DNA from: Lineus longissimus
Taxonomy: Eukaryota; Nemertea; Pilidiophora; Heteronemertea; Lineidae
DNA length: 64,000 bases
Reading direction: 5' to 3'
NCBI RefSeq assembly: GCF_910592395.1
Contig: NC_088320.1
Location: forward strand, 11,284,501-11,348,500
In this document: piece after piece, positions 12,470-25,100 of the stretch
Layout: each line of letters starts with the position of its first letter
Numbering within the stretch: the stretch's first letter is position 1
Notes under the pieces: model-generated
What the model was told of the DNA's origin: nothing
The model's input: only the letters and a program-made list of their open reading frames with translations
Database searches by the model: none
Program-made: the position numbers and the translations under genes

Positions 12470-12660
12470 GGGGCAGGTGTAGAAGTTTAAAATGTCCCAG
12501 GATAAAATGTCCGGGAACAAAGGATTCTATTATGCGCTGAGCTATTGACGGTCATGGTCTCTTTAGAACCATATGCCATAATCTGTCAGAATACAATAGG
12601 CCCGGACACTTTTACCAGGGGGGACACTTTCTACTTTTACACCGGGACAACCACAGATGT
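12470..12660. repeat. Dispersed repeat, copy 1 of a pair (see 50161)
   Basis: The segment GTTTAAAATGTCCCAGGATA ... ACAATAGGCCCGGACAC ... CTTTTACACCGGGACA matches 50161-50335 in the same orientation. The ends carry GGTGTA and TTACACC, a short inverted repeat suggesting a small DNA transposon of about 170 bp. Confidence 0.55.
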
Positions 12661-13260
12661 TACACCAGTAGGCCTACATGTTATAGGACATTAAGTAGGC
12701 TATGATTAGAGATGTTAAGCTTACTAATTCAGACGTCAGCTCAGACAGGAAGTACCCAATTCTCCTGCCAAATCAATCCTACATAACAACGTTAATCGTC
12801 CGGAACGCCCACTAAGACATCGTACTTTAACGCTAACGGTAACGTTAATGACGTCACAGCCCATCGGTCTAATAAAGTATAGTACAAGACCAAACTCGCA
12901 CAGTGCCAAAATTAGAATTCAATTGTAAGGAACGAAATTAGCGCCTCTAATAAGTTTCAAGATTGATTGGTATAAGACGGGTAGCCTATGACGTCTTCGA
13001 CGTTACCGCTATCGCTTACGTACGGAATCTTAATCTTGCTAAACACATTATTGTGAGCTACCTAACTATGAAGTAGTAGGCCTAATCATGTAATTGTGAG
13101 AGTGTGACTTCTTCAACAGCGCACATTTAATTCGGCCCCCGAGATTTCGAACCATGAAGCATAATGAGTCAAGCCGATTCACACTCTTAACAATGTGACA
13201 CCGTGTCGTGCCACACACAATTTCCTTCTGATAGGATGACAGTGATAAAGTACACTGAGT
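12661..13260. other. Gene-free stretch
   Basis: Nothing recognised. It contains a TGACGTCA palindrome (CRE-like) near 12850 in a run of short palindromic AACGTTA steps. No gene can be supported. Confidence 0.4.
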
Positions 13261-13897
13261 TGCATATTTAAACCTGGTCGAGCGTAAGGCGTAACCAATA
13301 AAACAGACAAAGACAATGTCACAACCAAGGAGCGACTCCGATCCAAATACTATATGTTGACGACATCAGCTACCTCGTCAAGGGCAATGTCGCCAGAAAA
13401 ATCATCACAGATTTGCATCGCAGATTTGTCACTAATCTTATCCAACTAATGATCCCAATAAAACAGACAAAGACAGCGTCACAACCAAGGAGCGACTCCG
13501 TCCGTCTCGCCCATAGTTTGATTATCACGTCGGCGATCATCAAACTTTATTTGGAATAGTCGCACTTTCAAGGGAAAATTTGCATATTTAAACCTGGTCG
13601 AGCGTAAGGCGTAACCAATAAAACACAAAGACAAAGTCACAACCAAGGAGCGACTCCGATCCAAATACTATATGTTGACGACATCCGCTACCTCGTCAAG
13701 GGCAATGTCGCCAGACAAATCATCACAGATTTGCATCGCAGATTTGTCACTAATCTTATCCAACTAATGATCCCAATAAAACAGACAAAGACAGCGTCAC
13801 AACCAAGGAGCGACTCCGTCCGTCTCGCCCATAGTTTGATTATCACGTCGGCGATCATTAAACTTTATTTGGAATAGTCGCACTTTCAAGGGAAAAT
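13261..13897. repeat. Recent 320-bp tandem duplication
   Basis: 13261-13580 and 13581-13897 are near-identical direct copies that start TGCATATTTAAACCTGG. Only a few substitutions and one small deletion separate them. Within each unit the phrase GTCACAACCAAGGAGCGACT occurs twice, about 160 bp apart, so the unit is itself an older duplication. Confidence 0.9.
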
Positions 13898-14635
13898 TTC
13901 CTCCAACATCGGCGTGTATTTTGTGCAACAGTGGGAGTTTTTTTGACCCTACTACAGCACACACAACCATTTGCCGTATTAATCCGATAGTGCTTCCATG
14001 AAAATGAGGGGATGAACAAGTTAAAAACCAACACAGAGCCCCTGAAATATGTTGCCTCCAATTACCCCCATGGGTTAGATCTCATAGGGAGCGCTAACAT
14101 TTTCAGTACATTGGAACTTGCATAGGACATCCTTATGCAATTAAAAACAGTTCTTCGTATAGGTTATCAAAGGGGTTGCTGTATCCCCCCCCCCCCCCCC
14201 CCCCCGATATAGCATGCGCCCGAACAACAGGGTGATTAAGCAGCACTATTTAACTGGACACTTGGGGACCAATAACTTTATATTCATGACACGCAATACA
14301 GAGGGAGGGGTCATCCATTGGGTGGAGGCTTTACCATACCGGCACAGACACCGACCTTGGCCAGTGCCAGCGCGTCCGTTGCTCATGATGACAACAACAA
14401 CGTGACCTCATGACCACACCCGTGCAACACCTAGTGAACGAGTAAACGTGAACCCTATGTGTCGTTGGGAAAGTGAGGGGTGAGGAGTGAAGATGAGGCG
14501 TGAGGCGACTGACACGCGTGAGGAGTGAAATGTAACGTCTGCCTATTCGTCTGCCTATTCGGCTGATAGATAAATCCAACTAATAAAGGCCCAGCATAAT
14601 TGTGTAAGAATAAGTTGTCGGATCCTTCAAAATCG
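13898..14635. other. Gene-free stretch with poly-C tract
   Basis: A run of about 19 C at 14187-14205. The rest holds only short ORFs without recognisable domains, and a GAGG/TGAGGCG-rich segment at 14470-14530. Confidence 0.5.
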
Positions 14636-15570
14636 ATCATAATGAACGAAGTCACAACCAGGCGGTCAGGCAATTGTCTTGAATTTACAGACTTGTCGCT
14701 AGACTAGATGGGTACGAACATCGCTGCAAGGTGACTGCCCACTGGATTGCCTATGATTCGCAGCTTTGTCGAGTGGACAGTAAGGTGAATACGGAGTCAC
14801 AACCAGGCTGCGGGGTGACTGTACCGGTCTCAGCAGACAGCCTTGACGTGTGGACAATGAGATGAATACAAAGTCATAATCTGACTGTTAGGTGATTGTT
14901 GTGGATTCACAGCTTGTCTTGTGGACAGTCAGGTAAATACGAAGTCGGAGATGACAGTCGGGCGTTTCTATGGCCACTGCTTTTGATATTTTCAACATTT
15001 CCACCATATCCCTTTGCAGTAAGATAGTTAGGGCTATCAAATTTCATTGACGAATTGTCTCCATTCATAAGATACATGCCGTGGATTGTAAAGTCGTCTG
15101 ATTTCTGACGGATGTTAGATCCGATTGTTACAAGTGCTGTACAGAAATAAAGGCCCAACTCATCCTATAACCTGACTGTCAGGCTGTCTTGAATTCACAG
15201 TCTTGTCGCAATGACAATAAGATGAACAGGCAGTCAACCTGCATGGCTGTCAGAACGGTGACTGTCGTCTTCAATTCATAGCATATAAATTTTCGGACAT
15301 CGATAAATACTAACTCACACCTGGCCGTCAGTTATTGTTTTCGAGTGACAGCTTCGTCGCAAAGACAATATTGAAAACGGGGGCAGTCACATCCCGACTG
15401 TTAGCTTGGTGCTCGAATTTGTAACCTTCTTGTCGAGTTGGTTGTATATTGTTTTGGTGTCACAATCTAGTTGTAAGGACGAGTAGGTGAATAAGAGCCA
15501 CTGGCTGTAAGAGTGTTGACTGCCTTTGATTCACAACCTGGTCGAAGACTGTAAGTAAACAGAAGCCAGG
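14636..15570. repeat. Degenerate 70-80-bp minisatellite
   Basis: Diverged repeats of AGTCACAACCAGGC ... GTGACTGT ... GATTCACAGC.TTGTCG ... GGACAGTAAGATGAATAC, clear at 14650, 14795, 14870 and 15170 and weaker afterwards. About 15000-15160 is an unrelated interruption. Non-coding. Confidence 0.6.
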
Positions 15571-15599
15571 GATATACAGGGTGGTCCATGAACGTAGCC

Positions 15600-15745
15600 A
15601 TGAAGGCCTTACAGTTAATACTCTCTCCTACTGAGCAGGAACCCTCTCTATTAAGGACACTGCATTTGCTCCCAATTTGGCATTTCCTTTCAATTTCACC
15701 TCAGTAATCAGGACACCTCTCAATTAACCCCCTGCTCCTAGTCCT
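15600..15745. mobile_element. Remnant of the MITE family seen at 3481
   Basis: Shares CTATTAAGGACACT and TAATCAGGACACCTCT with 3481-3659 in the same order. The ends are decayed and no TA flanks are convincing. Confidence 0.4.
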
Positions 15746-17866
15746 ACCCTAGGCCTATATTCCCTTTTGTCGGCTGAATTATTAGGAGCATGGAGGTACC
15801 TCCATGGTTGGAGCTTGGAACCTCCATGGTAGGAGTTTGGACCTGGACAAGGTAATAGCCCGGGTAATCAGTAGACACTTAGCATCGTTTCATCAAACAG
15901 CAGGGTATTACAGCAGACTAGAAGATATTTAGTAATTCGCCAAATCTGCTGCATGGTGGATAATAATATTGACACGTTCATTGAGGCCTATCAATTAGAC
16001 GAGTGCATGTTTTTAACTCTCAAGTACATATTTGGAGAGGTATTGAAAAAATATTTGTTGTGGCAAGTCTACAGATATAAAGAAATTATTTGATGAAAAA
16101 ATTAATTTCGAATTTTGCTAATTGGGTAATAGGGGGCGTGTTTTGAGTTTTTTCTGCCAGTTTGCTGAAAAGAGTGGAAATATCAAAGTCTGTCTAATTT
16201 GTCGATTATCAAAAAATTTCCGTGGTCAATCACCATTTTATTTTTCACCATTTACTTGCCCGACTGTCCGGAATAACATAATATTAATTTCAGATTCACA
16301 ACACCACGCGTTCTTTGATGCGTCGCGGTCAAACATTGACAATTTAACTGCTAAAAGGCTTAAAAAATCAATTGTGGTCTTGTCTCGTCATGGTCAGGTA
16401 TTAACACATGCGCCTCCGCAGTGACAGTAATGTGTAACCACAAGACAGTTTGTCGATATTTTTATTCCAAATTCAAAACAATATGTCGTATTGCATTTCA
16501 AGTCTTTGTTTGAAGAAATTCTTCCTACAACAAAGTAATTTCGAGGGGGTTTTAGCGCACTATTTCGGTAGCGTATTGAGAAACTGTTGTGTGATCAGGT
16601 TTACTGCGTTGGCTGGTGCAGACGATGATTTGAAGCGAGGTGAGTTTTGGCCCTTGAAAAGTTGTTATCGACTCAAAATGGGAATGAATATTCACTTTAG
16701 TGTTATTCAACATGGTTACATCACAGTAGACTCGAAAATCTTTAGTAAATCGCAACATTTGCCGCATTTTGTTCGGGCAATCTTGCCTCGTACATTGTGT
16801 ACATTCATGCATGCTATAGACGTGTAATGGAAGCCAATTCGGGCAGAGAGATAATATTTGAATATCAACTCTGCTTTTGGAGATTACATATTAGTCTGTA
16901 GGGCACATTTTGTGGCATTGATCGGGGCGCTTGATCGGGGCATCCTGCAGTTGATTTATAAATAAATTATCACAGGTATGTACTATAGTATGGGATGTAA
17001 GCCGACATTGTGTGGCATTGCGTGTAACATGTTGGGTTGAGCTACCGCCATGCCGGTGGAGATGAGTTTATCTGCCTGTCCACGTAGGTCATCATCATGA
17101 TTGATCAATATGACTAACGTTCCACATGCATGCAGTCTGTATATTCAGCATGAGCATGGTCGGGCTGGCAGTGCATCACCATCAGTACATCGATGTACGT
17201 CGGTGTGGGGGTGCGTTGCCCTTGCAGTACAATCATGAATGGGCCAGTTACGGGCACCCCCTTGTTAATAAACAAATTCTTGTCTTTAGGTAAACATTCA
17301 GTTTAAAGTACAGTCCTTGCTATGGACTCGGTGTCCCACATATGTCCTGGATGTCCTTGGTCATGTAACCTGCTGGTCAATTTCAAACAGGCCTTGTGTC
17401 CAGCTAGGAAGTGAAATTCCACCATACCACGCATTGTACATGTTGTTACACTTTTACCTGAAGACCAGGTTGTGGGTGTAAACAAGGGTATGCCTGTAAG
17501 GGGTCCATTGAAAAGACATGACTGGCATTTCTTTTAGGTCAAGTCAAGTCAAGTCCTAGGCCGGAGGCCCTAAGGATGGCAACACTTTTTCGGACATTTT
17601 GAAAATGCACAACAGTATACGAAGCAGATTTTCGCAAAACACGACCTCACAAAAACACCCCATTTCGGACACAAGATCAAACTTTCTCGCACATAAATCA
17701 TACTACTCTACACGATCTATGAACACAAAGCATCAGTATGCCACACAGATCTCCGACAAAATATTTCTTCTTCCCTCCGAATAATCTTGGGGAAAACCTC
17801 ATTCTACATTATGGAGTGACATTTTGAAAGTTACAGATCGCGTCCCGATTTTTCGGATAAATGCCT
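15746..17866. other. Gene-free stretch
   Basis: AT-rich. The longest ORFs (16122-16424 and 16450-16827 plus) have no recognisable domain, no paralogue in the window and no supporting splice structure. I treat them as chance ORFs. Confidence 0.45.
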
Positions 17867-17876
17867 ACAGAGAGTC

Positions 17877-18386
17877 GGGAAGGTGTAAACTGCTGATGAA
17901 ATTGCTGATGAAAATGCTGATGGCTAACTCTAAGTTTGGTGGCTTGACATTTCTTTCTTTTTTAATACTATGCAATCAAATTCTAGTATATTCTACTTAT
18001 AACCATTTAGTGAGGTGGTAAATAGGAAAAGAGAAAAAAATATGTATGAAAGGGTGTTTTTGATCAAAGAGTAGACGGCATTTTTTTGAAGTTTTCGAGG
18101 TGCGCCGATCAGCTTTTAGACTCTTCTTTTAGGTCGCATATCTCGCAGATTATCAACATATTTGTTCCAAATTTGATATTTCTAACAAGTCAAAGTCATA
18201 TTCTTCTGCAAAATAACTTTTTATTGGAATGACAATGACAATATCATCGAGTTTCAGGCCAAAATAATTGGACCGCGCTCAGGCCCAAATATTTAGATTT
18301 TGCTGATCCAAGATGGCGGCTAAAGGCGATAGAGTAGCCATCAGCATTTTCTCATCAGCAAATTCATCAGCAGTTTACACCTTCCC
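17877..18386. mobile_element. Non-autonomous Mutator-like (MULE) element with 9-bp TSD
   Basis: A 510-bp element with inverted ends of about 55 bp that start GGGAAGGTGTAAACTGCTGA and contain repeated GCTGATG steps. It is flanked on both sides by the same 9 bp, CAGAGAGTC (17868-17876 and 18387-18395). A 9-bp target duplication together with GGG-starting inverted ends is typical of Mutator-like transposons. It has no transposase ORF, so it would need one supplied in trans. Confidence 0.75.
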
Positions 18387-18395
18387 CAGAGAGTC

Positions 18396-19194
18396 CATAT
18401 TTTTTGTGTGTACCCTACTACCGCCGTTTGCATTCAACTATAAACATGATAAATGCATTGAACATTTGTCGTGCTTCTTTAGTCAACCAACCAAGAAGTT
18501 ATCTTGAAATTTGGCACATTTTGGCTACATTCTTGCCAATAATTTCTTTCTTCCATATTTTTTTGCCCGGCATGCCCGGAAACTACATGTACAATGACCC
18601 AATGTAAAGATGGATATCTGACGACTTCATGAAAATTTTTCACGATCTTGCACGCATCCAATATCTTTTCAATATGGTTTCATTGAGAAAAGTTGTGAGA
18701 AACTGGTCTTGTGTTGATAATGTATTTCCCTAACAAGTCTTATGTTGCATTGATGCTTTACCAATCATGCCAATAGTACATGATTTTGTACCAAAGCTGT
18801 ATTCAGGTTTTATTCTAAAAGTCGATTCAAGATAGGCAACTGAAGCCAACAACGAACTTTCGACATTACGCCATCCTCTGTAGTCTGTTAGGCACAAAAC
18901 GAGCTATCTTAGTTTAATGCATGACGTCAAAATAATTTATTTTATAAACAATGGTACATGTACATGATGTATCCATCCATAGCTTTCAGATCCTTAGCAT
19001 TGTACATGTAGTAATAGTATAGGTCATTGTAGGTCAAGAATCCACAGACATAAAATGAGACTTTTGAAATTGTGCTTGAAGAATGAAATAAGTTAGGAAT
19101 TATGATATAATTAATTCTTTTTACTCAGGACAGGCTTTTTTTATCTCACAATTTAGGTGTCGACAGGGATTTGTGTTGCCTCAGCACTGTGACC
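18396..19194 (+). other. 5' flank of gene R
   Basis: No independent gene. A pyrimidine-rich stretch ending in a possible splice acceptor (TTTAG at 19152-19156) lies 38 bp before the ATG of gene R. A non-coding first exon further upstream is possible. No core promoter could be assigned. Confidence 0.35.
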
Positions 19195-22100
19195 ATGGCA
19201 GGCCTGAATGAGGGCTTAGAATCTGGAAGCAACTGGACAGATCAAGACTTAAACAAATTTGGAATTCAGTATCATATAACAGTCACAGAGCCTTCCGGCA
19301 TTTTCGAGAAGATCAAACCATACACAATCGGCACCCGGATCTCACTAAATGACCTTGCTGTCCAAAAGCTGACGGAGTACACTACTATGCTTCAGGAGAA
19401 TTTCAATGATGCTTTCGTATTGGATGTCAACTCGTTTGAACTCATTGAAATGATTGATGCTTGTAACATGTGTAATGAGATGCGTGGTACATGTCGTGGC
19501 TCTGGAGATCTGAAGACCAAATATGCTGCGAGCGAAATAGAAGCAAAATGGAAAGAGATACACAAAAACGTTAGGCTGAATATTGCTGGGGCGAAGTCAC
19601 AACTTCTGACCGCAAGATTAAAAGCTGTCAGTAAGTCTTGGTAAGTCATTTTTAGCCTTTCATGCCTTAATATATTTAATACAGTGGAACCCCAGTCGGC
19701 GACCACCTCACTGTCCTCAGTAACGCGACCACCCTGCGAACACGACCAAAATTCACCGGTCCCGAATGTTTTTCAGCTCTCTAATTCCCTAACTGGCCCT
19801 CGCTAACACAACCACCCCGGTACCCAGACCGCGACCACCAGCTTTGTCGGTCCCAAACTGCAAAGTAACCCCTCTAGTCTAACGCAACCACGAGGCCTAA
19901 TTAATTGCTGTAATCAACCACAACTGCATCGTATCAATTGGCACCTTCTCGCAAATCCGTATTGATAATCAGCACCTCCAACCAGAGTGAACCAGACTAG
20001 GCGAACATTGGTCATAGTCTGATGGTTATTGTTTTAATAGTGGAATGAATCCTCAGCAGTTTAGTTGTGACTCTTCTTTTTCAATCTTTTCAGGGATCCC
20101 ACCTTTGTTATGATTGACACCTTCCTGACCAAAGTGAATAAAGTCCTGAGAAAGGCATCACCCAGTAACTTAGAAGTGAATGAGGGGACATTCGTAGATC
20201 TTTTCCAGCATTTTGCTAGAATCTTTCTAGTTGAATTCATGTAAGTACGTGTAAATAATCGAACGTCCTAAGTCATATTTTCTGTGTTCACACTGAATGC
20301 GAATTGAAACTGAATTCCGTAGTCACGGTAGTGTGCTCTCGGGAATACGAATTGGTTAAACTGCTTTCAGAATGGTTGCGTCACACTGGGCCGAATACGC
20401 ATTCAGATCGGTTTAAAATGCGCAACACTCAACCGTACAGTAATTCAGTGAACCACCAATGTACGTTTTAAAACCGTTTAGCGTGACATTCAGAAGATCT
20501 ATTATGTCTTTGGTAAAGTAAAAACGACAAAAATGACATATCTTCATGATGAAAAATGTTTTCTTGACAAGACATTACTTGTTGAACTGTGTTTTAGGTA
20601 GTTTAGGAGTAATTTTTTGGCGGCGAATCACACATTATAACCCCAACATCGAATCCAGGGTATCATCAACCTCATCGAGCAAGAAAATACCCTGGGAACA
20701 AGAATAACAAGTTTGGCTCGCAAAAATAACTTAAGACGAAGTACCCTGTGCCCATGCGCAATGAGATCTTGGCCACCAGGCACTGCCAGGGGGCCGAATG
20801 TGGATATCTAAAAAGTGTGATATCTCGCATATTAATGACTTGTTTTCGATAAAACTTTTGTGGTAGGTACTCATAGCAAGGATACATCATATATCTGACA
20901 GTAGGAGAGAGGTTTCAAAATTGAAAACGTTTCAAAAATTGACAACCCATGTTAAAATTTTGAAACTGTTGCCAGGGCCACCTATTGGTGCTAGTTTTGC
21001 CATTCTGAGAGTTGTTAAATTTGTAAACTCCATAGTTGTCAAATTTGAAAACGTTTCAAAATTTGACAACTCCTCAAAAATAATAAGATATTAAGATTCA
21101 AAAGGTGATTCTTCAAAAACAGGTAATTTTACACACACAGGAAGATTTTACTCCCATGGTTACTAACTAAATGGCAAGATGGGTCCTTAAAGAACACGAT
21201 GAATTCACCATCTGGATCAGGCACCCAAAGAGTTAATGAGAAAAATTGAAGATTCAAACCCAACCTTGTTCCACAAGCGAAAGCCATTGAATGCTCTATC
21301 AAAAAAAATCGCCACGGTAGAAAAAAAATTCACGCGGCGAAAAGTTTCTGATAGTATTCTAGTTTGGTTTCCAATAGTCACCCAACCTCCTTAAACACAA
21401 TCCAGCCTCCCCCAGCAATCTTCCTGGGAGAGGGGTACTTTTTTGGCATCCAGCCACTTCATAATATTGCCTTCCGTGTTCTAATCTGTATGTTATTTAT
21501 TCCAAATCAATGTTATAAACTATGTACTCCCCATTTCTTTCTATTTTGATCATAAATGATTTACCTAGTCATGTTATAAATTTCATTTTTTGGCCAAGAG
21601 ATGAGTGCTGATTTTTGGCATTTGCGCCGACTGCTGGATGAACTAGCACCAATAGATGGCTCTCAGGAGAGTTTGCAATTTTGACAACCAGTTTACAAAA
21701 TTGCAAACGCTTCTAATTTTGAAACTTCTCTTCCACTGTCTGATGAGTTTTTAATTTGACCTACTTTTCAAGGTCGCAGAGGACAGAGTGGCGTAAATTG
21801 GCCGTTTGAGTGTAACTATGGCACGTTTCTCTGCCAAAGCTATGAATTTGAAACTTGGTACATATAACCGTCTGTATCAGATAACCTCTGGTGCTGAATT
21901 TCGGTCCGATCTGCTTCTCAACTTGGCCACCAGGGGGCCAAATGTGGATATCAGAAAAGTGTTATATCTCACTCATCAATGACTTGTTTTCGATAAAACT
22001 TCTGTGGTAGGTACTCTAAAACGGGAAATTTTTGCGGCTGGTTATTTTCGCGGATTTGCATTAATTCCTTGAAATAATTTAATTTTACGCCGATTATTTT

Positions 22101-25100
22101 TGCTGATCAGACAGCATCTGTCAATAAACTCTATTTAAAATTCTTATTTTGCGGTTTTTATTTTGGCGGATTACAGACACCCGCAAAAATAGCAAAATTA
22201 AAAATACAGCGAAAATTTCCAGTTTTACAGACAAAAATATCATCAAACAAGCAGTAATAAGGATGTCACAATGAATTTGCAGACGACACCTGGAAAGAAC
22301 AGGGGGGTCTTCCCATCTACCACTGACTACGAAAGTAGTATTCAATTGCAACCGCATAAAGTGGCCTTAAACCGCTAATGATTCAGCCTATTCTTAGCAT
22401 TTTCTCGGGCGGTGAAAATGACCCGTCTCACTTCCTATTCACAAGTCTCGCGCAGATTAGGTAGTTAACAGATTAGGCCTGCTTAACGTGTGTGGACCAT
22501 TTGGTTCCATTCAATAACTTGCGTATGACTCAGTGATGCTTTGATACCTGATGTGGCTTATCATTAGTGTGCAAGGATCACTTTAACGAATTTGCATTAA
22601 ATGATTTTCATGGATACTTTTACTTGTAGTGTCGCGTTAATACGTATTAACGCAGTCAATTGTGAGGCACTCTGGCAAAACCAGGCACTTCTCTCCAGAT
22701 TTTGAAAATGAGTTATTGGTATGAGCTGTTTCTGCAGGAAATCATGTTTAAATTAAGGTATCATACTTGACTATCGGTTGACAAATAACTGAGATATGAA
22801 TGATTGAGTTCACTGTTGTTCAAGGTTTTTAGTTACAATTATTTTGAGAAAACTTCATTTATAGGGAACTCATTCAGTAGGATAAGCATTAGAAGCTACA
22901 CCTTATACATTGTTTAAATCACTTTAGGTGGTGTCTAGACATAGTACACATGCTTTCAGAGGGTTCACAGGAAATATTTTCCAAAAAGAAAAAAAAAATT
23001 AATTTTTTTTTTTTTTTTACTTTTCCCCTTTTTCTCACTTTTTAGCTCACCTCTTAGCAGAGGTGAGCTTATCCCATACCGTGGCGTCCGTCGTCCGTCG
23101 TCGTCGTCGTCGTCGTCGTCGTCCGTCGTCCGTTAGCAGGGCACGTTTCGTAACTGTTAGAGCTATTGAGTTGAAACTTGGTACACATGTACCCTTATGT
23201 AATGACACCTGGGAGACCAAGTTTCGGTCCGATTCATTTCATGGTTTGGCCACCAGGGGGCCAAACGTTAAAAGTGAAAATATGCAATATCTCCCTTAAT
23301 AGTAGTCGGGAAATTTTGAAAAAAATATGGTAGGTACTTCTAGCAAAGGTGCATCATATATCCTCCGGGTTTTTGATTTGACCTCCTTTTCAAGGTCACA
23401 GAGGTCAAATGGTGTAAATTAGCCGTTAGGATGTAACGATGGCACGTTTCTAAACTGCAATGACTATTGATACCAAATTTGGTACACATTTACCCCTTAG
23501 TCAGGTGATCTCAGGGACCAAAGTTTGGTCCAATATGATTCACCACTTGACCACCAGGGGGCAAAATCCAAAAACCTTAAAAATGTGATTATTCCTTAAC
23601 TTCTTGCCCGATTGCCACCAATTTGATATCATGGGTACATCTAACCACCATACAGTATATGTCACACAGGTTTTTAATTTGACCTTCTTGTCAAGGTCAC
23701 AGAGGTCAAATGGCGTAAATTCGCCGTCAGGCCGTAACTATGGCATGTTTCTTAACTGCAATGACTATTGATCACAAATTAAGTACACATGTACCCCTTG
23801 GTCAGGTGATCTCAGGTACCGAAGTTTGGTGCGATCTGATTTGCCGTTTGGCCTCCAGGGAGGGGGCCAAATCCTAAATTCTTCAAAATGCCATTATTCC
23901 TAGTAATGACTTGCCCGATTGGCACCAATTTTATATCATAGGTACATCTAATTCTAACATCCATTCAATGTGTCACCCGGGTCTTCTTTGATTTGACCTA
24001 CTTTTCAAGGTCACAGAGGTCGAATGTACTGTAAATTGGCCATTTTGGGGAAATTGTAATTGCTTGGACCTACATCAAACCTAACACTACATGACACAAG
24101 ACCATGCTCTTTATCCATCTTTCCTCCACATGAGGTGAGCACAATGGCCCTGGCCATTTCATCTCTAAAAGCGAGAAGCGCCTGGTTTTGCCAGAGCCCC
24201 TCACAATTTTCAGTGCAAATGCGCAAAAGGTAGTTTCTGTCTTGATGATCTTCTTGAAAGGGCGGGGGCATTTGTCTGCATAAAGTCCTGAAAAACGACT
24301 ACACATGATATATTGGCTATTCGCACTTGTTTTGACAAATCTAAATTCTTAGGCAGTCCTCATTTGAATGTCGGACACCATTTTTAGTTCATCATTTCTG
24401 TATAAAAAAAAGTCTAAGACTGGACGAAAGCTAGTAAAACTGTTGTGTGAGGGCGGGTAAATCTATCTTGCGTGTCCTAAGTACGAAAATTTCAAATCGA
24501 ATCGAATGCGCATTGGGCCAAGTGTGGTGCAGCCGTTTTGAAAAGTGTACATACCCATTTTTAGTGGTATTCGGGAGAGCACTCTCTGGAAAACCTTTCC
24601 AATTCGGATCCAGACATGCCAGAATGAACAGCATGAGACAGATACTGGCATCTGAACCTAGCTGGATGATACAGTGTTTGCCTCTGTGTAAATGTGGCAA
24701 CAATGACAATTGACATGGAATTCTAGTAAAAAAAACATGAAAAGCAAGAGATTTTGCAACTGCGTAATTCGCGAAAATATCCTGCACGCAAAAATAGTAT
24801 CTGTTTTTAAAACAGTACTGGGGCCAACCAGAATGCGCTAACTTGAAAATGCTAAGTAGACGAACCAATCAGTGACTGAGTCGGGAGACCTCTTGAACAT
24901 GAGAATGACTTGCTTCTACTGCACTATCGCTTCCCCAGAGTGTAGTCATGTGGAAGAATGATACAGGTGCATACTGTAAAACTGGAAATTTTCGTGGTAT
25001 TTTTCCTACAGCGCAGGTGTGGGCTTGACGTGACAGTGTATAGGAGTCATTGGATCACTTGATCACTTGATCACTTGATCATGGGACATTTCGCTTGTCC

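Noticed and set aside
16122-16827. Two overlapping-region ORFs of 100 and 125 codons as possible genes
   Set aside because: No domain, no paralogue in the window, AT-driven composition and no splice support.
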